Origin: Ornithodoros turicata
Lineage: Eukaryota > Arthropoda > Arachnida > Ixodida > Argasidae
Reading direction: 5' to 3'
DNA: 64,000 bases
Assembly: GCF_037126465.1 (NCBI RefSeq)
Contig: NC_088204.1
Span: forward strand, 69,067,807-69,131,806
Part shown: in pieces, positions 35,392 to 45,133 of the stretch
Position numbering within the stretch: position 1 is the stretch's first letter
Layout: each line of letters opens with the position of its first letter
Notes under the pieces: model-generated
What the model was told of the DNA's origin: nothing
The model's database searches: none
What the model saw: the letters and a program-made list of their open reading frames with translations, nothing else
Program-made: the position numbers and the translations under genes

Positions 35392-35469
35392 TCAGGCGGA
35401 GCATGCGCAGTCGCGATGGCGCTGAGTCGGAGGCTTATCGGAAGCGTCAAACGGGACAACTAAAACTCC

Positions 35470-35472
35470 CTA
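35470..35472. repeat. Harbinger target-site duplication, right (CTA)
   Basis: Partner of 30782-30784. Confidence 0.55.
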
Positions 35473-36725
35473 TTGTCCTCAGTGGTATTAACCGCTTCGT
35501 TCCAATAACAAGACCCCGGTCAAACAGTTAACCTGTCTGAATTTCGCGCGAGCTGAAATCGCTTATGAGACGTAAACTTCATTACCACAGGAAGTACAAG
35601 TCTACTGGACGGCATGACTGGTATGAAAAATTTAAAGAGACACGTAAACATATTAAACGCATCTTGAAGCGTGACCGCCGTAATTATGAAAGTTTCGTTC
35701 AATCGTCATTCCTCACAAACCCAAAATCGTTTTGGAAGTACGTAGAGACCGGGTCTCCCCTCCATCAAATTCTATCACGCTCAAGCAGGGCGGGTGCCTT
35801 CTCACGGAACCCTCTGTTGTAGCTGAAAAGTTTGCCGGATTTTTCTTCACTTTTCACACCAGTCACAACAACGAACAGATGCATTACATAATCTGTTTCT
35901 GCTCCAAATCTCAACCTTGCTCGCTTTCAAATAGACGATTCTGATGTTAGACGTGCCATTTTGGAGTTGAAATCGAGCACTTCAGCCGGCTTTGAACGCA
36001 TTCCCAACTTCATTGTAAAAGGGTGTGAGCCCACGCTTACCCCTATACTTGCGGCTCTCTTTAACAAGTTAAATACATCGACTGTCCCTGCATGCTGGAA
36101 AAAAGTCATTGCTGTTCCCCTCCATAAAGGTGGTGCGCCAGTTGAGGTGTGCAATTACAGGCCCATCTCCTTGTTATCTTGTTTGTCTAAGATATTTGAG
36201 AAAGTGGTGTTCCGACATCTGTCTTTTTACTTTCATTCGTTTCTGTCTGATTCACAACAAGGATTCACTACTGGCAGGTCTGTGGAAACTAATCTTGTGA
36301 CATATATTAACTATCTTAGCTTGCACATTGAAAACCATAAGCAGGTTGATTCTGTGTATTTTGATCTCTTTGCCTTTGACACTATTAATCATGAATTATT
36401 GATCACAAAGTTGTCACTATATGGTATCTCACTTGCACTCTGCAAATGGTTTTCTTCCCATCTCTGCGGCCGGTACAACATTGTTCGATACAAAGGTGCA
36501 TATTCCATCCGTACTACATGAAATCTGGTGTGCCCTAGGGGTCTACCCTGGAGCCATTACTGTTTAACATGTTTGTTAACGACTTGCTTACCTGTGTACG
36601 TAATACGCCCACGTCCTGCAATATGCTGATGACATAGAGTTATTTCGAGTCATTGATAAGATTCACGACTGTACCGTTCTGCAAGATGACATTTCACGGT
36701 CCATCGTTGGTGCTCAAACACTTGG
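35473..36725 (+). pseudogene. LINE linker and reverse transcriptase, 3' truncated
   Basis: Begins with IVLSGINRFVPITRP, which continues the endonuclease-RT linker interrupted at 30784, then YHRKYKSTGRHDWYEKFKET. The RT region shows KSSTSAGFERIPNFIVKG, NYRPISLLSCLSKIFEK (fingers), SVYFDLFAFDTINH (motif A), SGVPQGSTLEPLLFN and YADDIELF (catalytic box, about 36628). Several frameshifts separate these parts (near 35540, 35820-35950 and 36520-36600). The sequence ends abruptly at about 36725. Confidence 0.8.
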
Positions 36726-37222
36726 CTTAAGAGGGCATACCAGCTCTCCGTCCCAATGTATTTCCTATGGAACAGTTTTTATGCTTTTTCTCGGTAACCA
36801 CTCTACTAGATTACTCATACATGCCGTATGTATTTTACGGCGACGTCACGAATGAGAAAATAATACACAATTTCTCTCCTCCCTCTTTGAACAGGTTTTA
36901 TTAAACTTCTATAGCCATTTCGAAAAACTTTCCATTTACTTTCTCTGCAAATATTTCAGGAATCGATAGACATCAAATTTATATGTCTACCACTTTCCGT
37001 TTTTATAAAAAAGAGCATGAAATGTGAGTACGGATAAATACCGTCTCAGAGCCCCGTAAACCGCGTCATTCTGTGTCGCCCTCTAGCCGTAGCACAGGAA
37101 AAAAACCCGCGGAACATTTTGACCGTATCCATCCGCCAACCATGCGGCGCGCACGCGCACCGTAGTGGTGGCTGTTACGAATGGTGTGGGAGTGTGGATG
37201 CTCATTTTGCAACCTACTTTCG
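36726..37222. other. Non-coding; upstream region of the Mutator-like fragment
   Basis: AT-rich to 37030, then CpG-rich (GCGGCGCGCACGCGCACCG at about 37145), promoter-like. No gene seen. Confidence 0.4.
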
Positions 37223-37970
37223 ATGGCTCGAGGATTTGTGTACGGGAAACATAAGCGGAAGAGGAGGTTCATGGCGGATTTGGGTCGCACAGGTATTCGT
37301 GGTCGACGGTCTGAAAATTCATCTGTTGAAGGTTCAAATGAATTATGTAATGTTGCATGTTTGAGTGAAAGTCCTCTTGATACTAGCGCGTGTTCTGCTT
37401 CGACGGGTTCGGATCTCGTATCTAGTCAGACTCCATCCATTGATGCTGACGATATAACGCTTCCAGCTGTTGTTTCTGGTCCCATCCCCTCCTGTTGATG
37501 TTGGTGATAAAAGTCTAACTGGTAACTTCGTGCTTGACGGGCGACGTATTGTCGAGATGGAGCATTTCTTTTCACCTTTGCAAGCTTTGTCTGTACATAG
37601 TCCATTTGGTTGTGGCCTGGGTGATATGTACGCCATATCGGAACAATGGCGAGGTCTCTGTAGTTTTTTATGGTTGAAGTGTAAGATGTGTCTCAGGGAA
37701 GATGTTGTCTCGACAGAGAAATCACCTGGACAGCTTGTCCAACAGCGTCTAGACGTGAATTCGGCAGCTGTAAAGGGAATTGTGTCCATAGGCTCTGGTT
37801 TCTCTGGTCTTTCTGAGTTTGTTGGTGCTCTCCATATACCCTGTATGGCTAGTAGCACGTACAGTGCGTATCAGAAGAGCATTGCGAAGGCAATCGACAA
37901 AACCGCTTGGGAAGAAATGAGAAAAGCAGGTCTTGAGTAAGCTCGTTTAGCTAGCGTGAACCTGTGGACT
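37223..37970 (+). pseudogene. Mutator-like domain protein, truncated and frameshifted
   Basis: The ATG at 37223 begins with a basic motif (MARGFVYGKHKRKRRF), a low-complexity Ser-rich linker, then, after a one-base frame change in a C-run near 37485, the conserved block GRRIVEMEHFFSPL, LKCKMCLRED, AAVKGIVSIGSGFSGLSEFV and IPCMASSTYSAYQKSI. This block order is that of the N-terminal Mutator-like transposable-element domain found in many tick predicted proteins. A TAA at 37938-37940 interrupts the frame just before a recognisable ARLASVNLW continuation, and nothing of the family remains beyond about 37970. It is a dead 5' fragment. Confidence 0.65.
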
Positions 37971-39537
37971 TCTATAGCTCACTGCGCCCTGCCGATCAGT
38001 TCACAGTTCCAGGCGATTTCCATCCTACTCCCCGCCCTTGGAAAATATACAGATGACCCCTATGGACGACAGTTGCTATGCACATGTATACTTGTCTGTT
38101 TCCTACAATAAACCATAAGTTGTACTGTATATGTGTTGCTGAACTTTCTCGATGGCTGCGGGGGTTAGAGTACATAACATTGTGTTAGTATAGTGTTTCG
38201 GTATTCAATGTTGCATGAGAGGGAGAATGCAGTGTGCCGCAAATAGTCGCACTTTGCTACTCCGGCAATGAGGGTTCCCAGGTTATAATAGGCCGTACAG
38301 ACACACCAATTTTCACATAATTACGAGCACACGCACAAAGCCACAAGTTTTTTCACGTAAAGTCAGAGATAACAGAACTGCAGATAGCAATAAGCATTTC
38401 AGATCTAACGCTGCAATCTGTTAGTTTACATGCGTGTATTACAATGTCGAAAACAATGTTGGAAGCGCATATATTCCACCACCACATTCTCTCTCTTTAT
38501 GTGTGTGTGTGTCAAAGTTAATTTCCTTACTCACGATAAACAACAAATAAGAAACCACACCCAGTTACTCTGGGAAGAAAATGTCACTGGGGAAAAGGCC
38601 CCTGAAGTAAACGCCGTACGAAACCTAGCGATCGGCACGAATATCAAACGCGTGCATTATGCAAGATGTTCGGAATCTAACCTTAGTATCTTAGTTGTAT
38701 GTAGCGCAGCAATGTGATGTATCACTTGTGAGAAATCATAATCGATAAGCAGTTTCCCATGCCTGATACGCCTAAGCTTGCTGTTAACTATTCTTTTATT
38801 ACTGTATATTATTTACTGTTTGTTACAATTTTCGTCTTATCCCCTTATTTTTACCCACGGGTTGAATTGTCCAATGAGCAACCGTCCGCACCCCCCACTG
38901 ACGGTCGTCCCACTTTCTTTTACGATTCACACTTATGGATTAGAAATTAATCCTCCAACTTGGGAACGTGTTACTATGCACAATACGGTACAAACTTTCG
39001 ATTATGTCTTTCGATTTTGCGCGAACTCAGTCCGCTAACAAAGAAAAAAGCGGAAATCTTAGCCTCCGAATGAGGGACAAACACACAAAGCCCTGGACCG
39101 ATAATCCAGAAAATGTGGATTCGGGTCCTAGAGCTGGCTAACCTTTTCAATGACCTCTTGTCTCAAAGGTTAGCCTGCGCTACGGCGACTTGCTATTCCC
39201 GGCAAAGAAACAATGAAAAAGGAAGGAAGAAACAAATGAAACGAAGGAAAAGGGAATATAACAAACACAGAAGGAAAATAAACACGACATTGGTCACGGT
39301 TCACCCAGAATGCCACAGACTCGCACAAACTGAACAAGTGCCTTTGTCACTTCACTATGTTGTGTAGAGCCTAGCAACGTAGCTCGCTCATAACAAGGCC
39401 GACGGGAACCATGCACATCTCCAGTATTTTCTCCATTATGCAGCCTCGAGGATCGTGGGCCACGTGCATGCTCGTACTACTACACACGATAGGCCTACGC
39501 TACTCATAAGAATGATAGGCAGATGATACTCATGAGA
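37971..39537. other. Non-coding stretch
   Basis: No recognisable gene. Possible poly(A) signal AATAAA at about 38108 downstream of the Mutator-like fragment. A short TG run is at about 38500. Confidence 0.4.
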
Positions 39538-40215
39538 AATAGCCAGATAACATTTATTTACTGTAGTTTATTTTTCAATGGGGACTTCTTCTACGTTCTT
39601 TCCTAAACCCAACCGCATTTATGTTCCTTGTTCAACGGTTTTATTGTGCACTAGCATGAATGTTAATTTAAAAAATCCCGTTTTACAATTTAAACAAATA
39701 ATGTGATAGCACTTGATCGGCTATGATCCGTTTCCTCAGCTGTTCACAACGGCGCTCCTGTAATTTCCGGGACACGGCAAAGTTGTCCCCGGTGGGAACC
39801 TAGGTTAGAGCCGGGTCCTAGGTTAGTTTCCAGGGTTAGGTTAGTTTAGGCTTGTTTTTGACAGTTCACCGTCCACAGTCCATCGCATCGTCCTCATCAC
39901 ATTATAACTGGATATTCTGAAATCCTAAGCTGTTTGGAGAAGGATCGAAGACCGCTTGGTCGCAAGCCGTTCGATCGAAAGCCTGTTGATCGACGCCGTT
40001 TGTTCGAAAGACGTTTTTTCGAAGGGAGTTCGAAGGTCGCAGCGTGTCCTTAGCACCTCTTTTTCTGTAACTTTTGACTCGAGCATATGGAGCATTAGGC
40101 AATCAGTGTCTTCTCCTTTTTGTTTGTTTGTTTCTTGCTTTTTTTCAGCTAAATAGGGGAGACCACTGGTTACTTGCAGACCTTTGTCATTCACGAACAT
40201 CACAGCCGTTTCGAG
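39538..40215 (+). repeat. Repeat flanking the Polinton, left copy
   Basis: Two blocks in fixed order, ATAGCCAGATAACATTTATT (39538 onwards) and TCCTAAGCTGTTTGGAGAAG through GGGGAGACCACTGGT (39920-40172), recur in the same order and orientation at 55234-56135. The second block contains a degenerate 15-bp periodicity built on GATCGAAAGCC / GTTCGAAAGAC words. Non-coding. Confidence 0.7.
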
Positions 40216-40330
40216 TTTGTGCTTACTCAGTCAACTGTCTCATATCTATAAACGAGAATCTCTCGTATTTACGGTTAGTGGAAGGCCGACTTCACAAACA
40301 TTCCAGTAAAGTTCAACGGGAATGCCCTGT

Positions 40331-40336
40331 AATGTT
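40331..40336. repeat. Polinton target-site duplication, left (AATGTT)
   Basis: AATGTT directly precedes the terminus AGTAGTATAG and is repeated exactly at 54690-54695. Six-base duplications are the rule for Polinton integrases. Confidence 0.9.
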
Positions 40337-41129
40337 AGTAGTATAGTCTAGTACGGCATAATAACGGTGCCTGTATAAGAACCGTTACGTACAACGACAT
40401 CCGTTTTCTAATCCAAGATGGCCGATTCTAATCCAATTCTAAGCCAACACAATCCAGCTCTAAGTCAACATAATCCAGTTCTAAGCCAACACAATCCACT
40501 TGTAATCCAGCACAAGCCAATCCAAAGCCATCTGATTGGCCGCCATTAGCCCCGCCCACTTCCTGTTGATTGGTCACCACTCCAAGCCCCACTGATCATT
40601 GATTGGTCAATCGTAGCTCTGCTCCTTTATGCTAATTAGTTGGCTTGGCTCCGCCCACTTGGCGTTGATTGGCGTACAACGAGCCTACTGATCGCGTTGA
40701 TTGGTCGATCGTAGCTCCACCCCTTTATGCTAATTAGTTGGCTCCGCCCGCTTCACGTTCATTGGACCATGCTAAGCCCGCTGATCGTTGATTGGTTCAC
40801 CATAGCTCCGTCCCTTTTATGTTAATTACTTGACTCCTCCCTGCTTCACGCTGATTGGTGCACGCCCGCTATGCTAATTAACCGGCTCCGCTGATCGGTC
40901 CTACTCTCCAGGAGCTCCGATTGGCCCGGCAGTAGCGTCCACGCTGCGGCTTTATCTCAGATGTTCAAACTTACCCATCTCTTCATGCCGATTGGCCCGC
41001 GCTAAGCCCGCCATAACGGCTAGCGGGTGGCCTACTGAACATAGCCTTCACCGGCGCCCGCCAGATGGTGCGCGGATCGCTCGGCGATGGCTTCAGATGG
41101 TCCTAACCCAATTGGGTATCTCTATCTCA
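40337..41129 (+). repeat. Polinton left terminal inverted repeat, 793 bp
   Basis: Pairs with 53812-54689. It is built from degenerate repeating modules containing ATTGG boxes (at least ten), ATGCTAATTAG words (about four), CTTTATG and CCGCCC GC boxes. The inner edge is the shared word TCCTAACCCAATTGGGTATC and following bases at about 41101-41129. Confidence 0.9.
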
Positions 41130-41157
41130 TACGTCCAAACTTACCTCGTGCCACCAG

Positions 41158-42030
41158 ATGGCGCGACTCAGGTGCATCAACTCCGCGCTGTTCCACTTCG
41201 AGGCGTCACACGAGAGAGAGAACTTCGTCGAGATGTGCTGCCACCACATATTGCGCTCCCGTTTCACCGCAAACAAGTTGCGGGACAAGTTGCGAACAAG
41301 TTGCTTACAGGGAGCAATCACTGCACGAGCTTCAGGAACTATGTCAGGAAGAAATAAGAGTAAGATAAGATGCATCACACCTCGCTACACAGTCTGCTCA
41401 GGTTATTCCACGATGCGCATGCAGTTCCAGCACCCCGCTCGAATTCTCATCTCCGGCGCGTCCATGTGTGGGAAGACAGTGCTCACGCAGAATATAATGA
41501 GACACCCCAAGTTATTTAGCATTTCACCACAGAAGATACTCTACGTACGAAAGTGTGCAGCCGGCTGGGAAAAGGATTTCGACGGTGTGGAGTTTATGGA
41601 CAGGACACCTGCAGATTGGGATGAGCGATATCCCACTCTCATAGTTATTGACAATCAAATCACGGAAAAGGGGGTTCTATCGGAGGTAGAGTCGCTGTTT
41701 GTGCGTGGTAGCCACCATAAGAATGCGTCCGTGATCATGATCACACAAGCCTTGTTCTATCACAACGCCGCTTTTCGAACGATATCGCTGAACGCCAGTT
41801 ATATCGTATTGTTCCGGAACGCTCGGTCCGTAGAACAGTTCGAAACCTTCGGACGTCAAGTATTCAGGAAACAGGGGCTCTCCTATTTTCTCAATGCGTA
41901 TAACCAGGCGACGGAGAAGGCGCACGGTTATTTAGTTGTAGAACTTCACGCGCAAACACCTCCCTCTCGTAGCCTGCGAACGGGTATTTTACCGCACGAC
42001 CGGCAGTTCCTGTTTCCGCCCGCGAAATGA
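41158..42030 (+). CDS. Polinton packaging ATPase (FtsK/HerA-type)
   Basis: Genome-packaging ATPase of double-jelly-roll viruses, which pumps DNA into the capsid. The frame is open for 290 codons. The family domain starts at about codon 80: the Walker A loop GASMCGKT lies at about 41455, the Walker B strand LIVIDNQ at about 41640, followed by FVRGSHHKNASVIMITQALF (sensor strand) and the C-terminal RTGILPHDRQFLFP. In Walker B the residue after Asp is Asn where an acidic residue is usual, so catalysis may be impaired. The annotated start lies next to the inverted repeat. An internal ATG at 41341 gives 229 residues, closer to the usual length, and is the more likely start. Its stop overlaps the next start (ATGA at 42027). 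Confidence 0.85.
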   Translation: MARLRCINSALFHFEASHERENFVEMCCHHILRSRFTANKLRDKLRTSCLQGAITARASGTMSGRNKSKIRCITPRYTVCSGYSTMRMQFQHPARILISGASMCGKTVLTQNIMRHPKLFSISPQKILYVRKCAAGWEKDFDGVEFMDRTPADWDERYPTLIVIDNQITEKGVLSEVESLFVRGSHHKNASVIMITQALFYHNAAFRTISLNASYIVLFRNARSVEQFETFGRQVFRKQGLSYFLNAYNQATEKAHGYLVVELHAQTPPSRSLRTGILPHDRQFLFPPAK

Positions 42031-42400
42031 CGGCCGATCTTAGAAGACATCTCACGCTCCTCAAAGTATTGGCGCCAGCAAACCGACGCACCGCGCAGAG
42101 TTACTTAAAGAGCTCAGCTGCGACGACATTCGAATCCTTTCGGAAATCTGTCTGAACATTCTACGCGGAAATACCCTACTTTCGACGAAACTTCATAAAA
42201 ACCTGAAGAAACACAAAAAAGTCCTCCGCTTCCTCACTTACAAGTCACTTCATAAGTGCCCCAGGCAGCTGAAGAAATATATTAGGGGACAACGAGGTGG
42301 TCTCATTCCCATACTTCCACTGCTCCTCTCAGGGCTATCAAGTCTCGTGGCGGGAGTCGCTGGGCGAGCGATATCCAAAGCCATCGGTCATGGCTCATAG
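42027..42400 (+). pseudogene. Polinton pX-like small basic protein, frameshifted
   Basis: Starts in an ATGA overlap with the ATPase stop. After about 20 codons the frame is lost by a one-base change near 42075-42085. The remaining coding capacity is in another frame: a Lys-rich helix (NLKKHKKVLRFLTYKS) followed by RGQRGGLIPILPLLLSGLSS and a Gly/Ala-rich hydrophobic tail ending at TAG 42398. A Gly-Gly-(hydrophobic) segment after a basic stretch is the hallmark of the pX-like peptide of Polintons, related to adenovirus core or membrane-active peptides. It overlaps the next gene by 11 bases. Confidence 0.7.
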
Positions 42401-42772
42401 AATAGAAATAGGTGAAGTTCTGAAATCTAACGATTCGGACGATGTAAAAGTGGGCAAAATACTGGAAGCCCTCTATTACTTGCTGAAGCGCGCTCACTAT
42501 CATTCTCCTCCTCCTCCTCCTCTGGAACTTGTCCATTCGGCTCCCGAACCAGAACCCAATCAATTCGATTTTAATCTTCTACCCTCCGCGTTGATAAATC
42601 ACGCGCGAAATCTGTGCTAAAAGAATTGAAGAAAGTTTTCACCTGGCAGGCAGATAATGTACTAGTATATAGAGGGAAGCGAATCAATCGCTCAAACTTT
42701 TTGGCCCTTGTGAGCTACTTAGCACGTCATAGCGTGCTCATCAAGAAACCCAGTTGGTACAAAAAAGTATAG
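42390..42772 (+). pseudogene. Conserved Polinton protein of unknown function, frameshifted
   Basis: An ATG at 42390 begins an acidic and then Pro-rich segment (SPPPPPLELVHSAPEPEPNQ). A frameshift near 42580-42600 ends the frame at TAA 42618-42620. The other frame continues with a Lys-rich helix and a compact C-terminal domain (RGKRINRSNFLALVSYLARH) to TAG 42770. A gene with this architecture (variable acidic start, conserved KR/IxGSN-like end) often sits between pX and integrase or penton in arthropod Polintons. Its role is not established. Confidence 0.5.
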
Positions 42773-42821
42773 AAAATTATAAGCACTCTGAAAATACACC
42801 GAACTGCTCGCTGCAGCAAAT

Positions 42822-43740
42822 ATGGGGCCCTGTAGAAAGACCAAGGAGAAAGGGTTAGGTGGAGTGGATCGGTACCGACGTTATCACAAGCTCACGCGTG
42901 CAGAAGCCGTGGAACAGCTGAAAAAAGAAGATGCTTACACCCTTCACAAGCTGGCGAAGAAACAATTTAAGCGGCGCTCCATCATCGCAACTCACGTGAG
43001 GGATTTATATCAGGCAGACCTTCTGGATATGCGTAAATATCAGAAATTTAACAAGGGCTTCAGGTACATCTTAACGGTCATAGATACGCTATCGAGGTAC
43101 CTGTACATGGTCCCCATTCGCACAAAGCACCCGCAAGACGTAAAGAAAGCTTTCCAACGAGTTTTCCGTCATGGAATTCCGAAGAATTTGCTCACGGATC
43201 GCGGAAGCAAATTTTGGGGTTCCCCCGTTCGTCAGTATTTTCAGTCGCTACTAAATCACTATAGCACGCAAAGCGAAATGAAGGCGGCCTCCTGTGAACG
43301 CGTGCAGAGAACAATTAGAGAAAGAATAGCCAGGCATTTCACTAGTACGGGGAAGTTTAATTATATCAACGTGCTGCCGAAGATAGTGGCCGACTCGGCG
43401 AAGAGCCGAAAAACGTGAAGTAGCTCTGTTTAACAGATTGAATCGTAAGACGACCCCGCGCGAGAGCAAATATAAAGCAGTGGACCAGGCGAGGCTCGCG
43501 TTAGATCGCGGCGTGTTCGCCAGAGGCTACGATCAAAGGTGGACGGCCGAAGTGTTCGAGGTGTCGCAAACGAGAAAGACCGATCCGCCCATAGTGTACG
43601 TGAAAGATTCGACGGGAAAAGAAATACTGGGATCATTCTACGAGCAGGAGCTGCAGCCCGCCCACCATCTTTCCTCATACGATAAGCGACTCATATCCGC
43701 GGTGATTAGAAAGAAGAAAATTAACAGGGTATTGCACTAA
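42822..43740 (+). pseudogene. Polinton integrase (retrovirus-type rve), frameshifted
   Basis: Inserts the element and generates the 6-bp duplication. The rve core begins at QADLLDM (first catalytic Asp, about 43016), followed by YILTVIDTLSRYLYMVPIRT, the second Asp in LTDRGSKFWG (about 43197; usually TDxGxEF) and the Glu in AASCERVQRT (about 43296). Near 43385-43435 the frame changes and roughly a dozen residues normally found at the end of the core (the YN..xHRSIG block) are missing, so a small deletion is likely. The C-terminal SH3-like domain is complete (DQRWTAEVFEVSQTRKTDPP; LGSFYEQELQ). All three catalytic residues survive but the protein is split. Confidence 0.85.
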
Positions 43741-43795
43741 TTGGTTCGTTGGTTCGGATACGCCAAAGATTGCGATTTTTGGGTGCCCGCCAGCG

Positions 43796-44805
43796 ATGTC
43801 AGAAAATACATTTTATGTGTACGTGCTCTCGAATGCCAGCATGGGCCTGTACCCGCCCAACACATTGAATGACTTCACGATCGCGTTAGATAAGCCGCTA
43901 CACCTGGATGATTCGTACGTCGCCGGTCTAGAGGGATTTTCCATTCCCAACAGCTTCCTGAACGTGAACCAAGCGCCGGATAACCTGATAACGCTATCAA
44001 CGGAGAAGTGACAAACAAAACAGCTCACGTTCGAAGACACAGACACGCTATTGAATAAAATATTCCCTGAATATGGGATAGAGTGGGCTTACAGTGGGAT
44101 ACAGAATCAAGGGTGGAATAAAAAGACAACACTTACTCGCTCTCTCTCCCGGCGAATTTCAAGTTGTCGACCGAGTTCCTGGACCTCATTCAGGTGAAGC
44201 ACGTCCGTGTTGAAGGATCCTGAAAGCGCATCACGTGTAATCCCATAGTGAAGACGTACTGCATCCACATAAACACTCGAGAGACAGAAAGTCGGCGCAT
44301 TTCACTTCCACCAAATTACTCCGAAACACCCGAAGCTCTCGTGAGCGCCATCCATGAGCGTCTGTAGCCGGAGGCTTCCCTCACGTACGATGCATGGGCG
44401 AGGAAGTCTTCGATGCGCTTGCGGGAAAACATGTCGCTTACATTATCCGATTACTTTGCGTACCTACTGGGTTTCGGCGCAAAAACCGTATTTACCGGAA
44501 ACGATACGGGCGTCGACGAAGTGACCATAGATCTTCCCATTAACTGTATTATGATATACACGGATCTCGTCACGCCCCCCCTAGTGGGAAACGGGCGGCA
44601 TCCAATACTGAAATTAATTCCATTCGTATACGATAGAACGAAAGAACAACTGAGTTTCAGCTTCCTACCCGTTCAGTATTTTAAGTTAGTGCAGCGCGAA
44701 ATTACCTCAATCACCGTCTCTATGCGCGACGAAACGGGTCGCAAGCTACCGCTACAAAATCGCGGTAGATCGACGCTAACGCTGCACTTTAAGCATGTAC
44801 ACTAA
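43796..44805 (+). pseudogene. Polinton minor capsid (penton-like), multiply broken
   Basis: Single-jelly-roll vertex protein of the virion. The N-terminus FYVYVLSNASMGLYPPNTLN followed by DFTIAL...HLDDSYVAGLEGFSIP matches the family start (short strands, a Pro-Asn-Thr turn, then a V.L.ei.yP strand). The frame closes at TGA 44009-44011. Family sequence then continues in two other frames with further stops near 44220 and 44367. The C-terminal domain (IMIYTDLVTPPLVGN; IRDET-like SMRDETGRKLPLQNRG; TLHFKHVH) is open from 44413. It is certainly non-functional. It overlaps the next gene by 11 bases. Confidence 0.75.
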
Positions 44806-45097
44806 AGCGGTACCAAACTACGGATTTGGCGTTCCGATGGTATACAGGTCGCACCTGTACCAGAGGGGAGTCAATTTCTTTTCTCAGCTCGGGCGTTTGG
44901 CTATTCCACTCTTTAAACGCGTATCGCCCTACTTAAAAAAGATGGCTGTCGCGGCCGCTAAGCGCGTAGCCAAAAATCTGTTGGGGGGAGACTCTTTCCG
45001 AAGTGTGCTTAAAAGATGGGCCGTGAAATTCTCCGCGACCTCGGAGGGGCTGGTGGGCGAAGAAATAGGAGAAAACCGGACGTCTTCGACGGCATAA
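44795..45097 (+). CDS. Small basic Polinton protein (virion-core-like)
   Basis: An open frame of 100 codons starting inside the end of the penton gene. It begins with an aromatic/Gly-rich stretch (NYGFGVPMVYRSHLYQRG), then an amphipathic basic helix region (FFSQLGRLAIPLFKRVSPYL; KKMAVAAAKRVAKNLLGGDS). Proteins of this size and plan, with a QRG motif followed by Leu/Lys amphipathic helices, sit between the two capsid genes in many arthropod Polintons and are compared with adenovirus pVI/pVII-like internal virion proteins. Function is inferred from position only. Confidence 0.6.
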   Translation: MYTKAVPNYGFGVPMVYRSHLYQRGVNFFSQLGRLAIPLFKRVSPYLKKMAVAAAKRVAKNLLGGDSFRSVLKRWAVKFSATSEGLVGEEIGENRTSSTA

Positions 45098-45133
45098 ATC
45101 ACGCTGGTTGCGCGGCCACAATTTAGTTGCGAG

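Larger units (their letters stand above)
30785..35469. mobile_element. PIF/Harbinger DNA transposon, two-gene, about 4.7 kb
   Basis: Termini are GGGAGTTTTAGTGCTCC on the left and the inverse of GGAGTTTTAGTTGTCC on the right. They are flanked by CTA. It contains the two genes typical of the superfamily in divergent halves: a DDE transposase on the plus strand and a Myb/SANT-like protein on the minus strand, 3' ends facing each other. The LINE coding sequence resumes on the other side, which fixes the boundaries independently of the repeats. Confidence 0.8.
30300..36725 (+). mobile_element. LINE copy split by a Harbinger transposon
   Basis: The left part (30300-30784) encodes endonuclease and the right part (35473-36725) the linker and reverse transcriptase of one non-LTR element. 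The protein homology continues across the gap once 30785-35469 is excluded. The 3' end is lost at about 36725, shortly after YADD. It is an old, defective copy that served as target for the nested DNA transposon. Confidence 0.75.

Noticed and set aside
37343..37858. 171-codon minus-strand open frame
   Set aside because: Lies opposite the recognisable Mutator-like plus-strand coding sequence and is its shadow.
39800..39860. Interstitial telomere (TTAGG)n repeats
   Set aside because: GGTTAG words occur several times but irregularly, without a tandem array.
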